This document shows positions 22,006 to 32,028 of a stretch of 64,000 bases of DNA, in pieces. Within the stretch, counting starts at the first letter, position 1, and every line of letters begins with the position of its first letter. This DNA is from Deinandra increscens subsp. villosa (Eukaryota > Streptophyta > Magnoliopsida > Asterales > Asteraceae). Under the pieces are notes generated by a model, which saw only the letters and a program-made list of their open reading frames with translations, searched no databases and was not told the origin of the DNA. Location: contig JBCNJP010000023.1 of NCBI GenBank assembly GCA_039602395.1, forward strand, positions 85,939,324 through 86,003,323, read 5' to 3'. Position numbers and translations under genes: made by a program.

Positions 22006-22861
22006 TTTAAGTTCTCCTTCGCTCTATTAAACTTGACATATAGTTTAAACATTTATTTTTAAGACCAAAAAAAAAGAAAAATTAGGTGTTTATACCTGTA
22101 AAATTGGCCTGGTCTAACATAAATTGGCCGGTTTAGTACAGCTAAACATAAAAAGCAAAAAAAAATTATAGAGTAAGCTACAAATGACATCATCCGGATT
22201 ATAGGAAAAAAACGACAAGTCTAATGGTTTTTTTTTTAATAAAATACCGAATTCAAAAAAAAATTATAGCCGTTTTAAAATGGGTATTTTTCTTTTTGGG
22301 TAAAACCCCACTTATACCATTTCAGTTAAAAAAAGGAAATGAAAAAAAGAAAGTGTCACATGACACTCAATACAAGACATCACTACTTATTAATCACAAC
22401 TATTAAATCAAGAGATCCAATGATAAAAATAGACATTTCTTAAAAAACTAGTGGCTTAATATGGTTTCTTAAAAGTTTTTAAAATTAAATGGTTATCAAA
22501 TTAACCTCCCCATATATATATATTAAGCACATTAAATAAAAATTATAAACATAATTATCCAAAAAAAAAACACATTTTAAAAATAATAATAATAAACATA
22601 ATTATCACATAATAATACCATAAAGGTGTAAGTTTCAAAATGATAAAATTTTATCGAACATAACAAACACTTTACCCTAATGTTCACTAACACAAATGAA
22701 CTAACGTGTTAAAAATTATAAACATAATTATCTAAAACAAAGCACAATTTAAAAATATTAATAATAAACGTAATTATGTTCGGTTCGCCAAACTTTTGGT
22801 TCGTTTACATCCCGAATTTTACCACTAAATTATCTAGACATTTATATAATATAAATTTTTA
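22006..22861. other. AT-rich intergenic sequence
   Basis: Rich in A runs and TATA phrases, with a repeated motif AAAAATTATAAACATAATTATC at about 22537, 22708 and 22759 (related forms). No gene is visible. It stops at the assembly gap. Confidence 0.45.
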
Positions 22862-23361
22862 NNNNNNNNNNNNNNNNNNNNNNNNNNNNNNNNNNNNNNN
22901 NNNNNNNNNNNNNNNNNNNNNNNNNNNNNNNNNNNNNNNNNNNNNNNNNNNNNNNNNNNNNNNNNNNNNNNNNNNNNNNNNNNNNNNNNNNNNNNNNNNN
23001 NNNNNNNNNNNNNNNNNNNNNNNNNNNNNNNNNNNNNNNNNNNNNNNNNNNNNNNNNNNNNNNNNNNNNNNNNNNNNNNNNNNNNNNNNNNNNNNNNNNN
23101 NNNNNNNNNNNNNNNNNNNNNNNNNNNNNNNNNNNNNNNNNNNNNNNNNNNNNNNNNNNNNNNNNNNNNNNNNNNNNNNNNNNNNNNNNNNNNNNNNNNN
23201 NNNNNNNNNNNNNNNNNNNNNNNNNNNNNNNNNNNNNNNNNNNNNNNNNNNNNNNNNNNNNNNNNNNNNNNNNNNNNNNNNNNNNNNNNNNNNNNNNNNN
23301 NNNNNNNNNNNNNNNNNNNNNNNNNNNNNNNNNNNNNNNNNNNNNNNNNNNNNNNNNNNNN
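22862..23361. other. Assembly gap of exactly 500 N
   Basis: A run of 500 N. The round number suggests a placeholder, so the true length is unknown. The 5' LTR and gag start of gypsy element A should lie here. Translations across it are meaningless. Confidence 0.98.
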
Positions 23362-23811
23362 TTGAATTTGGTACCCCACATGGCAGAATCAGAGACTTCC
23401 AAGATCAGGAGGTTTGTATGGGGGTTAAGCCCTGAAATAAGGGCAGACGTGAGATCTGCACGTCCTAGTACCCTGGCATCTGCTATAAGCTTGACGGGTA
23501 CCTTGGCCGATGAATGGATCAGGACAATGGGAATTAAAGTGGATACTTCTGGGAACAAGAGAAAGTTCAGTGACAAAGGACGGGATAATAGAAGAGGTAA
23601 ATTTGGAAGAAACGGCCAAGGAAGAAGAAATGATGGTAGGGATTTCAAGAGGTCGCGGGCAGAAAATTGTAAAAATTGTGGAAAGGCGGGGCACACGCAT
23701 CAGCAGTGCAGATTACCAGTGGTTTGCTTCTATTGTAAGGAGAAAGGACATAGATTCCTGGAATGTATGCAAAGGAAGAACGGAAAAGATGACAAGAACA
23801 AAGGCACCTGA
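23362..23811 (+). pseudogene. Gag C-terminal part of gypsy element A
   Basis: Open from the gap edge. It contains the capsid end (IRRFVWGLSPEIRADV, SLTGTLADEWI), a basic Arg/Gly-rich linker, and two zinc knuckles, CKNCGKAGHTHQQC and CFYCKEKGHRFLEC, both with full Cys/His sets. Gag binds genomic RNA through these knuckles. A TGA at 23809-23811 ends it, but the protease continues in the same frame, so the original was probably one gag-pol frame. The N-terminus lies in the gap. Confidence 0.85.
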
Positions 23812-23841
23812 ACTTCAAAAGGTAAACCCCGACTCTATATC

Positions 23842-24429
23842 ATGACCGCCGAAGAGGCACGTGTGAATGACGACGTGATCTCCGGTATGTTTTCTGTTAA
23901 TAATATGATTGTTAGCATTCTATTTGATTCTGGTGCCAATAAGAGTTTTATATCCACTGCGTGTGTACCTAGACTAAAATGTACGACACATAAGTTAGAT
24001 ACACCCTATATTGTAGAAACTGCTAATGGCCAAAGGATTAGTATCTCCAAAGTAATTAGAGATTGTTGTTTAGAACATGAGAACACCACTTTCGATCTGG
24101 AACTCCTTCCCATGGATCTAAGTGAATTCGACATCGTGCTTGGAATGGACTGGCTCACGCGATATCAGGCAAAGATTCGTTGTGCCGAGAAAGTTTTGGA
24201 GTTAAAGTCTGCAGATGACAAAATTCATAGAATCATTGGAGATAGACAAACAAAACCAATGAGGATAATATCTAGATTGAAAGCGGGAAAGTGTATTCGC
24301 AAAGGAGATCAAGCTTATTTAGAAAATTTGGTTGAAGTGCCTCGAGAAAAGAAAGTGGAAGAGGTTCCTATAGTCTCGGAATATCCGGATGTGTTCCCCG
24401 ATGAACTACCTGGATTGCCCCCAAAATGA
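23842..24429 (+). pseudogene. Aspartic protease region of gypsy element A
   Basis: Retropepsin-type protease with the catalytic FDSGANKSF motif near residue 30, then the VLGMDWLTRY motif near 108. It would cut the polyprotein in the particle. The frame runs to FPDELPGLPPK and stops at a TGA (24427-24429) where relatives normally have an Arg codon before QVEF, a one-base CGA-to-TGA change. It is in frame with the gag part and the reverse transcriptase part. No independent ATG signal is needed. Confidence 0.85.
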
Positions 24430-24789
24430 CAAGTGGAGTTTCAAATCGAGCTTGCACCTGGAACATCCCCGATAGCAAAAGCACCATATCGACTTGCACC
24501 TTCAGAAATGCAAGAATTAGAGAATCAACTTCAGGAACTTCTCGATAAAGGTTTCATTAGACCCAGCTCTTCACCTTGGGGAGCGCCGGTTCTTTTTGTG
24601 AAAAAGAAGGATGGCACGATGCGGATGTGCATCGATTATAGTGACCTCAATCGTGTAACCATCAAAAATAAATACCCTTTGCCTAGGATTGATGACTTGT
24701 TTGATCAATTGCAAGGGGCTAGTTATTTCTCAAAAATCGATTTGAGATCGGGGTATCATCAAGTCAGAGTTCGTGAAGAAGACGTTCCG
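24430..24789 (+). pseudogene. Reverse transcriptase of gypsy element A, first part
   Basis: Begins QVEFQIELAPGTSPIAKAPY right after the TGA. It includes GFIRPSSSPWGAPVLFVKKKDG, MCIDYSDLNR, YPLPRIDDLFDQL and the first catalytic Asp in FSKIDLRSGYHQ. It ends at codon GTT CCG, where element 2 is inserted. The remaining half is at 32029. Confidence 0.88.
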
Positions 24790-25286
24790 TGTAAGGACCA
24801 AGATTTGTGGCTTGTGTATTAAATCATCACTTGGCGGAGTATTCTGAAGGCCTATGTGTTAGAATAGGTGAAAATGAGTTGGGTTATGGGTATATTAGGT
24901 CATTGGGCCATTTTAGGCATATTTGGGCTCAATTAGAAAGTGTTTAGAGGGAGTTTAGTGGGCCTAGATGGTGAAATCCGGAAATTAATGTGTAATTAGG
25001 GTTTTTAGGGTGTCTTGTTTAGCAAGTTGGAGACTCCCTATATAAGGGAAGCTCTCCTCTCATTTTTAGGTTGTTGGTTTTGGGTGATTTTCTTGTGTGT
25101 GGTATACGAATTCTGTGCTCCTAGAATTCGGTTTTATTGCTTTGTGTTCCTCTTTCGGTAAATGTTATTATTTTCGTATTTGTAGTCTTGTTCTTTATTG
25201 ATTTTACTCGAATCACTATCACACACCGGATTCCGCACGGTGTTTGATAGATTTGTATCACGTGAGGGACTTGTTTGATCCTTACA
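24790..25286 (+). repeat. 5' LTR of element 2
   Basis: A 497-bp LTR with a TATA box CCCTATATAAGGG at about 25034-25046. It differs from the 3' LTR at two noted places (AGCAAG versus AGTAAG; GTGAGGG versus GTGACGG). It shares many blocks with the element 1 LTR, including GGTCATTGGGCCATTTTAG. Confidence 0.93.
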
Positions 25287-25303
25287 ATTGGTATCAGAGC
25301 CAA
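25287..25303 (+). other. Primer binding site of element 2
   Basis: ATTGGTATCAGAGCCAA directly follows the LTR. TGGTATCAGAGCC is the standard complement of initiator tRNA-Met used by many plant LTR elements. Confidence 0.9.
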
Positions 25304-26053
25304 GAAACACGGGTTTCGCGGCTCTCGTGATACTAGATTCGAGTTTTCCTTGACTAACGAATTGTTTTTTCTGTGCTTTCGTGTTTTTCGAAAGAGAATT
25401 TTAGTGTTTTGCAGGTTTTCAAGTGATCTGCAGACTGATCTGTGATCGTGCACTCAAACAGAATTTGTTCGAAGTCCGTTTCAGCAACAGAAAGTGTTCG
25501 ACGGCAGCCTTCTGGTTCACAGAAGGTTTTCGGGCAGTTTCAGGAGGTTTTCGTGCAGCATTGGAGGTTTTCTAGGGTTTTCTGACCCTTTTCGGTCCAA
25601 CATTAAGGTTTTCTGTCGAGGAAAAAGGGTGCTCGTTGACTGATTCTTTAGTCAACGTTTAAGGTACCTGGTTTTCGATCAATCCAGTGGTTTTCGGGTG
25701 GGTTTTCGATTCATTCTTCGCGTTTTCGAGCCCGGGTTTCGGATCATTACCTTTTCGACCCACTGTTTAATCGAAAACACTCGTTTTCGAGTCAGCAGCA
25801 GCTTTTCGGTTGGGTATTCTGCCTGATTGAAAACTGTATTCTGTTGATTCCTGAGGTTTTCGAGCTGGTTTTCGATCAATCTATCGAAAACCCGCTCCTG
25901 GTCATTTTCGGTCTAGACCGAAAACCTCTAGTCTGATCGAATACCTGATTTCTGTAGGTTTTCGACCCAGTTCTCGGCTTCCATTTCGATCCACCTGATC
26001 GAAAACCTTGTTCTCCTGATCGAAAACCTAGCCTCCCTGATCAAAATCCTGCT
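25304..26053 (+). other. Untranslated leader of element 2
   Basis: A 750-bp leader with many TTTTCGATC, GTTTTCGG and GATCGAAAACC phrases, irregularly spaced, that can pair with each other. It corresponds in position and style to the leader repeats of element 1. No coding frame starts here that I can defend. Confidence 0.55.
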
Positions 26054-27346
26054 ATGGCTTTCGATATGGCTTCTCTTCCATCTAGTAGTTGTTCAAACTC
26101 TCACTGTGTTGATATTTATAACTGCATGAAAGACTTTGAATCTAAACTTCAGAGTGAAACACTTTATCATTCACGAACTTATCTAGAATTGAATAATTTT
26201 AAAGATAAAGCAAAAACCTGGAAAGAAAAATATGAGGCTGCCAAAATTGATGTTTCTAACCTAGAAAGAAAACTTAGTGATTCTCAGACATATCTAAGAG
26301 TAGCTAATGAAAAGGTTGAGGAACAAACCAAAGAACTTGAGAGCCTTAGAACCCAACTTGCTTCCACTAACCAAACATTAGAGAAAACTAATTTGACCAA
26401 TAAGAAAATGCTGGATGCAAGCCTCAAATTTTATAATACCGACACTAGAATAAAGCACATAAAAAACAGTGGGGGTTTGGGTTATGGGGTAACTTATGAT
26501 GATGAACCTGAATCTAAAGATGTTTCGTCCCTACACACGGTTCCCACGCCTCCGATGCACAAGATGATCCCTGATCCTGAGATGAAAGAAGGAATTAGAG
26601 ATGCTTTGAAAGAAATTGATAGAAAATTAGCTGAGTGCCCAATTAAGATCTCATACCCTTCTACTAACTCAGATACTAACTCTTCTACTCCTTGTGCAGA
26701 TTTAGGTAGCAATAATGGCAGTGAAAAAGCTGAAACCTCAAGTTTAAAGAGTCAAGAGTCGTTTGAAAACTTTGATTGGAATAAGTGTGGTTTTTCTGTC
26801 ACGAGTCCTAAACTTGGTTTTGCAGAATCTGATTGTTTTGATAAGCTTTCCTTGAACAGTAATTTTAGTTTTGGTAGTGGTGATAAGACTGAGTCAAAAC
26901 CCTTGAGAAGGGTTAGGATTTTGAGGAGGGGTAAAGGACCACAGGTTGCTGGTCCCGAACCCACTTTGTCTATTGTGTCTAATGATTCATCTAATGCTTC
27001 TGTGTGTTCTGATGTGCATAATAATGTGAATGTGAAGCAGATACAGGTGGAGAAACCACTTAATTTGATACCATATCCTGAGGTAAATTCTGTGTATGAC
27101 CAATTTGTGCCAGTACAGCGGGAGTATGTGCTAACAACTAGGCCCAATGGCAAAGTTATGTGGATCCACAAAAATTCCAAACCATCTTGGGTATCCACAG
27201 GGAAGAAATATTCCCAAGCTTCCGCATGCCCAAAGAAACAATCCTGCTACGTGTGTGGGAATCCTGGACATGTGGCAAGAAATTGTTTATATAGGCCATA
27301 TGAACCCTACTATCCTAAAACTCATTTTCAAAACTACCAAGGGTAA
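26054..27346 (+). CDS. Capsid-deleted Gag protein of element 2
   Basis: Open frame of 430 codons starting MAFDMASL. After the first few residues it goes straight into the region that in element 1 lies behind the first zinc knuckle: a Lys/Glu-rich coiled coil (about residues 25-120, with FKDKAKTWKEKYEAAKIDV), a Ser/Thr-rich linker, the QREYVLTTRPNGKVMWIHK block (about 357-375), and one perfect CCHC knuckle CYVCGNPGHVARNC near 397-410. The UBN2 capsid-like domain and first knuckle of element 1 are missing. The TAA at 27344-27346 may be a nonsense change, because the same frame resumes at 27431. The likely product is an RNA-binding, self-associating protein that cannot form a normal capsid; function is inferred. 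Confidence 0.7.
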   Translation: MAFDMASLPSSSCSNSHCVDIYNCMKDFESKLQSETLYHSRTYLELNNFKDKAKTWKEKYEAAKIDVSNLERKLSDSQTYLRVANEKVEEQTKELESLRTQLASTNQTLEKTNLTNKKMLDASLKFYNTDTRIKHIKNSGGLGYGVTYDDEPESKDVSSLHTVPTPPMHKMIPDPEMKEGIRDALKEIDRKLAECPIKISYPSTNSDTNSSTPCADLGSNNGSEKAETSSLKSQESFENFDWNKCGFSVTSPKLGFAESDCFDKLSLNSNFSFGSGDKTESKPLRRVRILRRGKGPQVAGPEPTLSIVSNDSSNASVCSDVHNNVNVKQIQVEKPLNLIPYPEVNSVYDQFVPVQREYVLTTRPNGKVMWIHKNSKPSWVSTGKKYSQASACPKKQSCYVCGNPGHVARNCLYRPYEPYYPKTHFQNYQG

Positions 27347-27430
27347 TCATATGGTGGCACATACCACAAACCTGGCCACAGCAAGGTAAATTCTCAGCCA
27401 AAGGTACCTACAGGCTCAAAGGTATCTAAA

Positions 27431-28089
27431 GTGACCAAAGAGTCTGCACCTTCACACCCTAAGGTGCAGAGACATGTACCTTCACAACCAAAGGTACATA
27501 AGGTGACCAAAATGCCTGCACCTTCAATCCCCAAGGTGCAGAAGTCTGTACCCTTGCAACCAAAGGTACAGAAAGTTGACAAAAAGCCTAAGTCACCTCA
27601 ACAACCAACCAAAACTGATTTCAAAGGTCATAATTTGAATAATTCTGTTAACAAATCTGTTGTTGCTTTAAAACCTATTTGGGTTCCCAAACATGATGGT
27701 CTCTCAGAAAATAATCAAGAGATGTGGAATGTGAAAAAGGTGGTAAATCAGTGTTACCTACCTAAAGGGGTGTATAAAAAAACACTAAACAATTTGATGA
27801 AGTTATAGATAATATATCAAACGTCTATCAAATTCCACCAAAAAGGGTTCAGGGTAAAGGGAAAAAGAACCATCAGCCCACGAATGTCATTTCCAATGAT
27901 GGTCGTGTGAATTCTAATGAACTTACAAAGCCCACTCCAATGCCCAACAAAAGCAAGAAACCCAAAACAAAGGTTCCCACAACCCCAATTCCCAATCTTT
28001 CAAAGAGAATGTGCTTAAAAGAAATAACTTTCAATGATTCTGCAGGTATACCCAGAACAACAATGGCCTGGGTACTTATGGCTAACTGA
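27431..28089 (+). pseudogene. C-terminal Gag tail of element 2
   Basis: In frame with the preceding Gag ORF, it encodes a Lys/Pro repeat (PKVQRHVPSQPKVHK and variants, four copies), then KPIWVPKHDG and WNVKKVVNQCYLPKGVYKK. A one-base slip in the A run at 27776-27782 shifts the frame. The tail then continues from about 27783 to GIPRTTMAWVLMAN and a TGA at 28087-28089. Element 1 ends at exactly the same residues and stop. The basic repeat probably binds nucleic acid. Confidence 0.65.
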
Positions 28090-30366
28090 TCTCTCACTAT
28101 GTGCAGGAACAGTCAAGGAGGACTTTCATTAACCGTTGTTTGTTTTTGGTAGTGATTGTTCCAGGCACAGGATAAGAGGCATCTCTCCACTACATGCAAT
28201 GAAGATTTCAATGGAGAGTATGTTTCCTTGTGAGAGGTAAATCTGAAAAAATCAGCAAGGTACTATCTGAATTGTTTGTTACTTGGCTAAATTGATGTGA
28301 AGTTGGTTGTGCATGAAACAAAACCCATTTCTGAAAATTTTCAAAAGATAAACTTTGAAGGTTAGCTTGGCCAGTTTTAGTAGATATTTAGTGATGTGTC
28401 TGTGTGTGCATGAAAAAAAAAACATGTGTGTTAATTTTAAAAAAAAAAATCAAAAAGCAAGGGGAAGAATAGAAAATATGAAATAGTTGACCCCTCAAAA
28501 AAAATTTGTGCTTTTTAATTTTTAATCTTTTGTTTGTGTTTGAGAAGGTAGGGAAGTGAAATATTTCCGTTCTCAGAATGACTGACACGCGTAAGGCAAA
28601 AGTGAAAGACATGATCCAAGGTGATGTGCTCGGTAGGCTCAGTTCCAAAAAACAAAGGTATGGGTCACAACACTTAAAGATAAAGTATGTCATTTGACGG
28701 GATACACACACTTAGGTTAAGTGCTTGTTCTATTTGACTGCGAAATTGTTCCCGATACACACGCCGGACTCCAAAGTGTTGAATCAAAAATCTCAAAAAA
28801 TCGGCGTCCCCTCTGTTTTGTGTGAGCAAAGATCTGGGATGTCAAAGCCGTCAGTCAAGTCTTGCCTCTGCTTTGCGTGAGCAATGACCTGGTGTAGAAT
28901 GGTTGACGTGTTAATCAGACTTTCCTCTGTTTTGCGTGAGCAAAGACCTGGTTAGTCTAGATTAACGTGCTTGCAGATCGCTGTATATAATTTACACCCC
29001 AAAAGATGCCAATGTGCACAACAAAAGAGACCCTCTAGCGTCCAAAACCCTTCAGCCCTGACTTTGTGACTAAGCTTATGTGTTTGATGAAAGGTTACCA
29101 CCTGACTGATAGGGAAAAAGAACCATCAGCCCACGAATGTCATTTCCAATAATGGTCGTGTGAATTCTAATGAACTTACAAAGCCCACTCCAATGCCCAA
29201 CAAAAGCAAGAAACCCAAAACAAAGGTTCCCACAACCCCAATTCCCAATCTTTCAAAGAGAATGTGCTTAAAAGAAATAACTTTCAATGATTCTGCAGGT
29301 ATACCCAGAACAACAATGGCCTGGGTACTTATGGCTAACTGAGATCTCACTATGTGCAGGAACAGTCAAGGAGGACTTTCATTAACCGTTGTTTGTTTCT
29401 GGTAGTGATTGTTCCAGGCACAGGATAAGAGGCATCTCTCCACTACATGCAATGAAGATTTCAATGGAGAGTATGTTTCCTTGTGAGAGGTAAATCTGAA
29501 AAAATCAGCAAGGTACTGTCTGAATTGTTTGTTACTTGGCTAAATTGATGTGAAGTTGGTTGTGCATGAAACAAAACCCATTTCTGAAATTTTTCAAAAG
29601 ATAAACTTTGAAGGTTAGCTTGGCCAGTTTTAGTAGATATTTAGTGATGTGTTTGTGTGTGCATGAAAAAAAAAAAACATGTGTGTTAATTTAAAAAAAA
29701 AAATCAAAAAGCAAGGGGAAGAATAAAAAATATGAAATAGTTGACCCCTCAAAAAAAAATTTGTGCTTTTTAATTTTTAATCTTTTGTTTGTGTTTGAGA
29801 AGGTAGGGAAGTGAAATATTTCCGTTCTCAGAATGACTGACACGCGTAAGGCAAAAGTGAAAGACATGATCCAAGGTGATGTGCTCGGTAGGCTCAGTTC
29901 CAAAAAACAAAGGTATGGGTCACAACACTTAAAGATAAAGTATGTCATTTGACGGGATACACACACTTAGGTTAAGTGCTTGTTCTATTTGACTGCGAAA
30001 TTGTTCCCGATACACACGCCGGACTCCAAAGTGTTGAATCAAAAATCTCAAAAAATCGGCGTCCCCTCTGTTTTGTGTGAGCAAAGATCTGGGGATGTCA
30101 AAGCCGTCAGTCAAGTCTTGCCTCTGCTTTGCGTGAGCAATGACCTGGTGTAGAATGGTTGACGTGTTAATCAGACTTTCCTCTGTTTTGCGTGAGCAAA
30201 GACCTGGTTAGTCTAGATTAACGTGCTTGCAGATCGCTGTATATAATTTACACCCCAAAAGATGCCAATGTGCACAACAAAAGAGACCCTCTAGCGTCCA
30301 AAACCCTTCAGCCCTGACTTTGTGACTAAGCTTATGTGTTTGATGAAAGGTTACCACCTGACTGAT
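27858..30366 (+). repeat. Tandem duplication of about 1.25 kb in element 2
   Basis: Two adjacent copies, 27858-29110 and 29111-30366, nearly identical. Each contains the last 60 codons of Gag with the stop, an A-rich tract, and the block of GAGCAAAGACCTGG repeats. Copy 2 has TGAGATC where copy 1 has TGATC just after the stop, and slightly different A runs. Both copies end in GGTTACCACCTGACTGAT. Element 1 has a single copy, so the duplication is specific to this copy or subfamily. Confidence 0.92.
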
Positions 30367-31515
30367 AAACGCCTCTGAGTTGAAATCATACAAGTCTTTG
30401 TATATTATCCCTATCTCTTTTATGATCTGTTCTTTCTCTTCTCAACCTAGTCTCGAGAAAAGATTCAAAACTCTGGATATGGGAATGTGAAAATATGTGG
30501 TAGGGAATGATTAAGCTTGATAGACTGCACGTATTAATTACCTAGGATTTGTGTGTGACTGTCGGATGTTTATAATTAATGCACCTAAAAGATAAATAAG
30601 TGACAAACAACCGGGAAAATGAGGAACATGGGTTTACGAAGGACCAGTATACTGGCAATCACCTGAACGTGTTCGAGTAACAGACGCTGAAAAGGGTTCC
30701 TCAGTTCAGACAAAGACGGTTTGATCCCAAAATAAAACCTTCTCGTTTAGTAATTTGGTATGTTTGTTTTTTTCTTTTGTGTTATCTTAAAGTTTTATTA
30801 TTTATTTTTTCAATCATGGCCAGGTTGATTTGAGAAGTTTAAATAAGTTTTATGGGTTTTATGCGAGAATGTTTCACTTCTCCAAAATCTCGAGGGGAGA
30901 TAATGCGAAGAGTCCTCGGGTTCAGGGGAAGTGTTTTTGGTTAAATAATGCTAACCCGATAACCAGTCATCGTCTGGTTAGTGTCTGTTTCATGTTGTGT
31001 TTGACAGGTTAAGTGAGAAAGACAACTCATGGAGAAGAAGGTCAAGGACTCAGTTGACCAAAGCAAGAACTCTGCTGATCAAGTTGAAGAACCAGCCGGA
31101 AAAGGACTTACCCTATACTCAGGGGAAGTTTGTTGGTTGTTCAAGTAAAGCTTCCAAAGACACCGTTCTCAGGTTTAGGGGAAGCTAATTGAAGAAAAGA
31201 TGCAGAGTAGTCACAAATGCCAAGACAGAGGTTTTCAAAATTTATCCTTTGAAGTCTCATGCAAGTCAAGACAGTTACTGATGGTTTAGCAAGGACTCGC
31301 CATGTTTCAAGAAGAAGCAAGTATTTGAGAATCCTCCTCTCATTATTTGTTTGCTATTTGAAGTCCAAGCTGATGCTGATTGAGAGAAAACTCCCAGATC
31401 TCGACCGTTGCTGTCCAATGAAGTTAGTTCAAGAAAAGAATCTTCACCAACCCATGTTCAAGCCAAGGAGAAGACTGAAGTCTGAAGATTGAAAGTAGAA
31501 GATATTTAATAGCAC
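28090..31515 (+). other. Non-coding tail of element 2, in the place of pol
   Basis: Outside the duplicated Gag tail at 29160-29342 I find no coding domain. Each duplicated unit has three spaced copies of CCTCTG(T/C)TTTG(C/T)GTGAGCAA-GA(C/T)CTGG (28806, 28863 and 28922 in copy 1; about 30064, 30122 and 30181 in copy 2). Purine tracts AGGGGAAG recur at 30924, 31118, 31181 and 31521. Parts align with the tail of element 1. Confidence 0.6.
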
Positions 31516-31517
31516 AA

Positions 31518-31531
31518 GCCAAGGGGAAGAT
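31518..31531 (+). other. Polypurine tract of element 2
   Basis: GCCAAGGGGAAGAT abuts the 3' LTR start TGTAAGG. It is the same as the tract of element 1. Confidence 0.85.
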
Positions 31532-32028
31532 TGTAAGGACCAAGATTTGTGGCTTGTGTATTAAATCATCACTTGGCGGAGTATTCTGAAGGCCTATGTG
31601 TTAGAATAGGTGAAAATGAGTTGGGTTATGGGTATATTAGGTCATTGGGCCATTTTAGGCATATTTGGGCTCAATTAGAAAGTGTTTAGAGGGAGTTTAG
31701 TGGGCCTAGATGGTGAAATCCGGAAATTAATGTGTAATTAGGGTTTTTAGGGTGTCTTGTTTAGTAAGTTGGAGACTCCCTATATAAGGGAAGCTCTCCT
31801 CTCATTTTTAGGTTGTTGGTTTTGGGTGATTTTCTTGTGTGTGGTATACGAATTCTGTGCTCCTAGAATTCGGTTTTATTGCTTTGTGTTCCTCTTTCGG
31901 TAAATGTTATTATTTTCGTATTTGTAGTCTTGTTCTTTATTGATTTTACTCGAATCACTATCACACACCGGATTCCGCACGGTGTTTGATAGATTTGTAT
32001 CACGTGACGGACTTGTTTGATCCTTACA
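31532..32028 (+). repeat. 3' LTR of element 2
   Basis: Second 497-bp LTR, ending CCTTACA and followed by the TTCCG duplication. A TATA box lies at about 31776-31788. Confidence 0.93.

Larger units (their letters stand above)
24790..32028 (+). mobile_element. Gag-only LTR retrotransposon (element 2), nested in gypsy A
   Basis: Complete element of 7239 bp on the plus strand, of the same family as element 1. LTRs of 497 bp each (24790-25286, 31532-32028) start TGTAAGGA and end CCTTACA. The flanks TTCCG (24785-24789 and 32029-32033) are a perfect 5-bp duplication within the reverse transcriptase codons of element A. Only about two differences between the LTRs are seen by eye, so the insertion is recent. 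The interior holds a primer site, a long leader, a shortened gag, a 1.25-kb tandem duplication and a non-coding tail. No pol domain is found. Confidence 0.93.

Noticed and set aside
22776..23696. Long open frames across the first N run
   Set aside because: They exist only because N was translated as X.
26494..27198. Minus-strand ORFs opposite the element 2 Gag
   Set aside because: Antisense shadows of a coding frame that has a clear zinc knuckle.
28388..29966. Minus-strand ORFs of 91-107 codons in the duplicated tail
   Set aside because: They are antisense to A-rich non-coding repeat sequence. They appear twice only because the region is duplicated.
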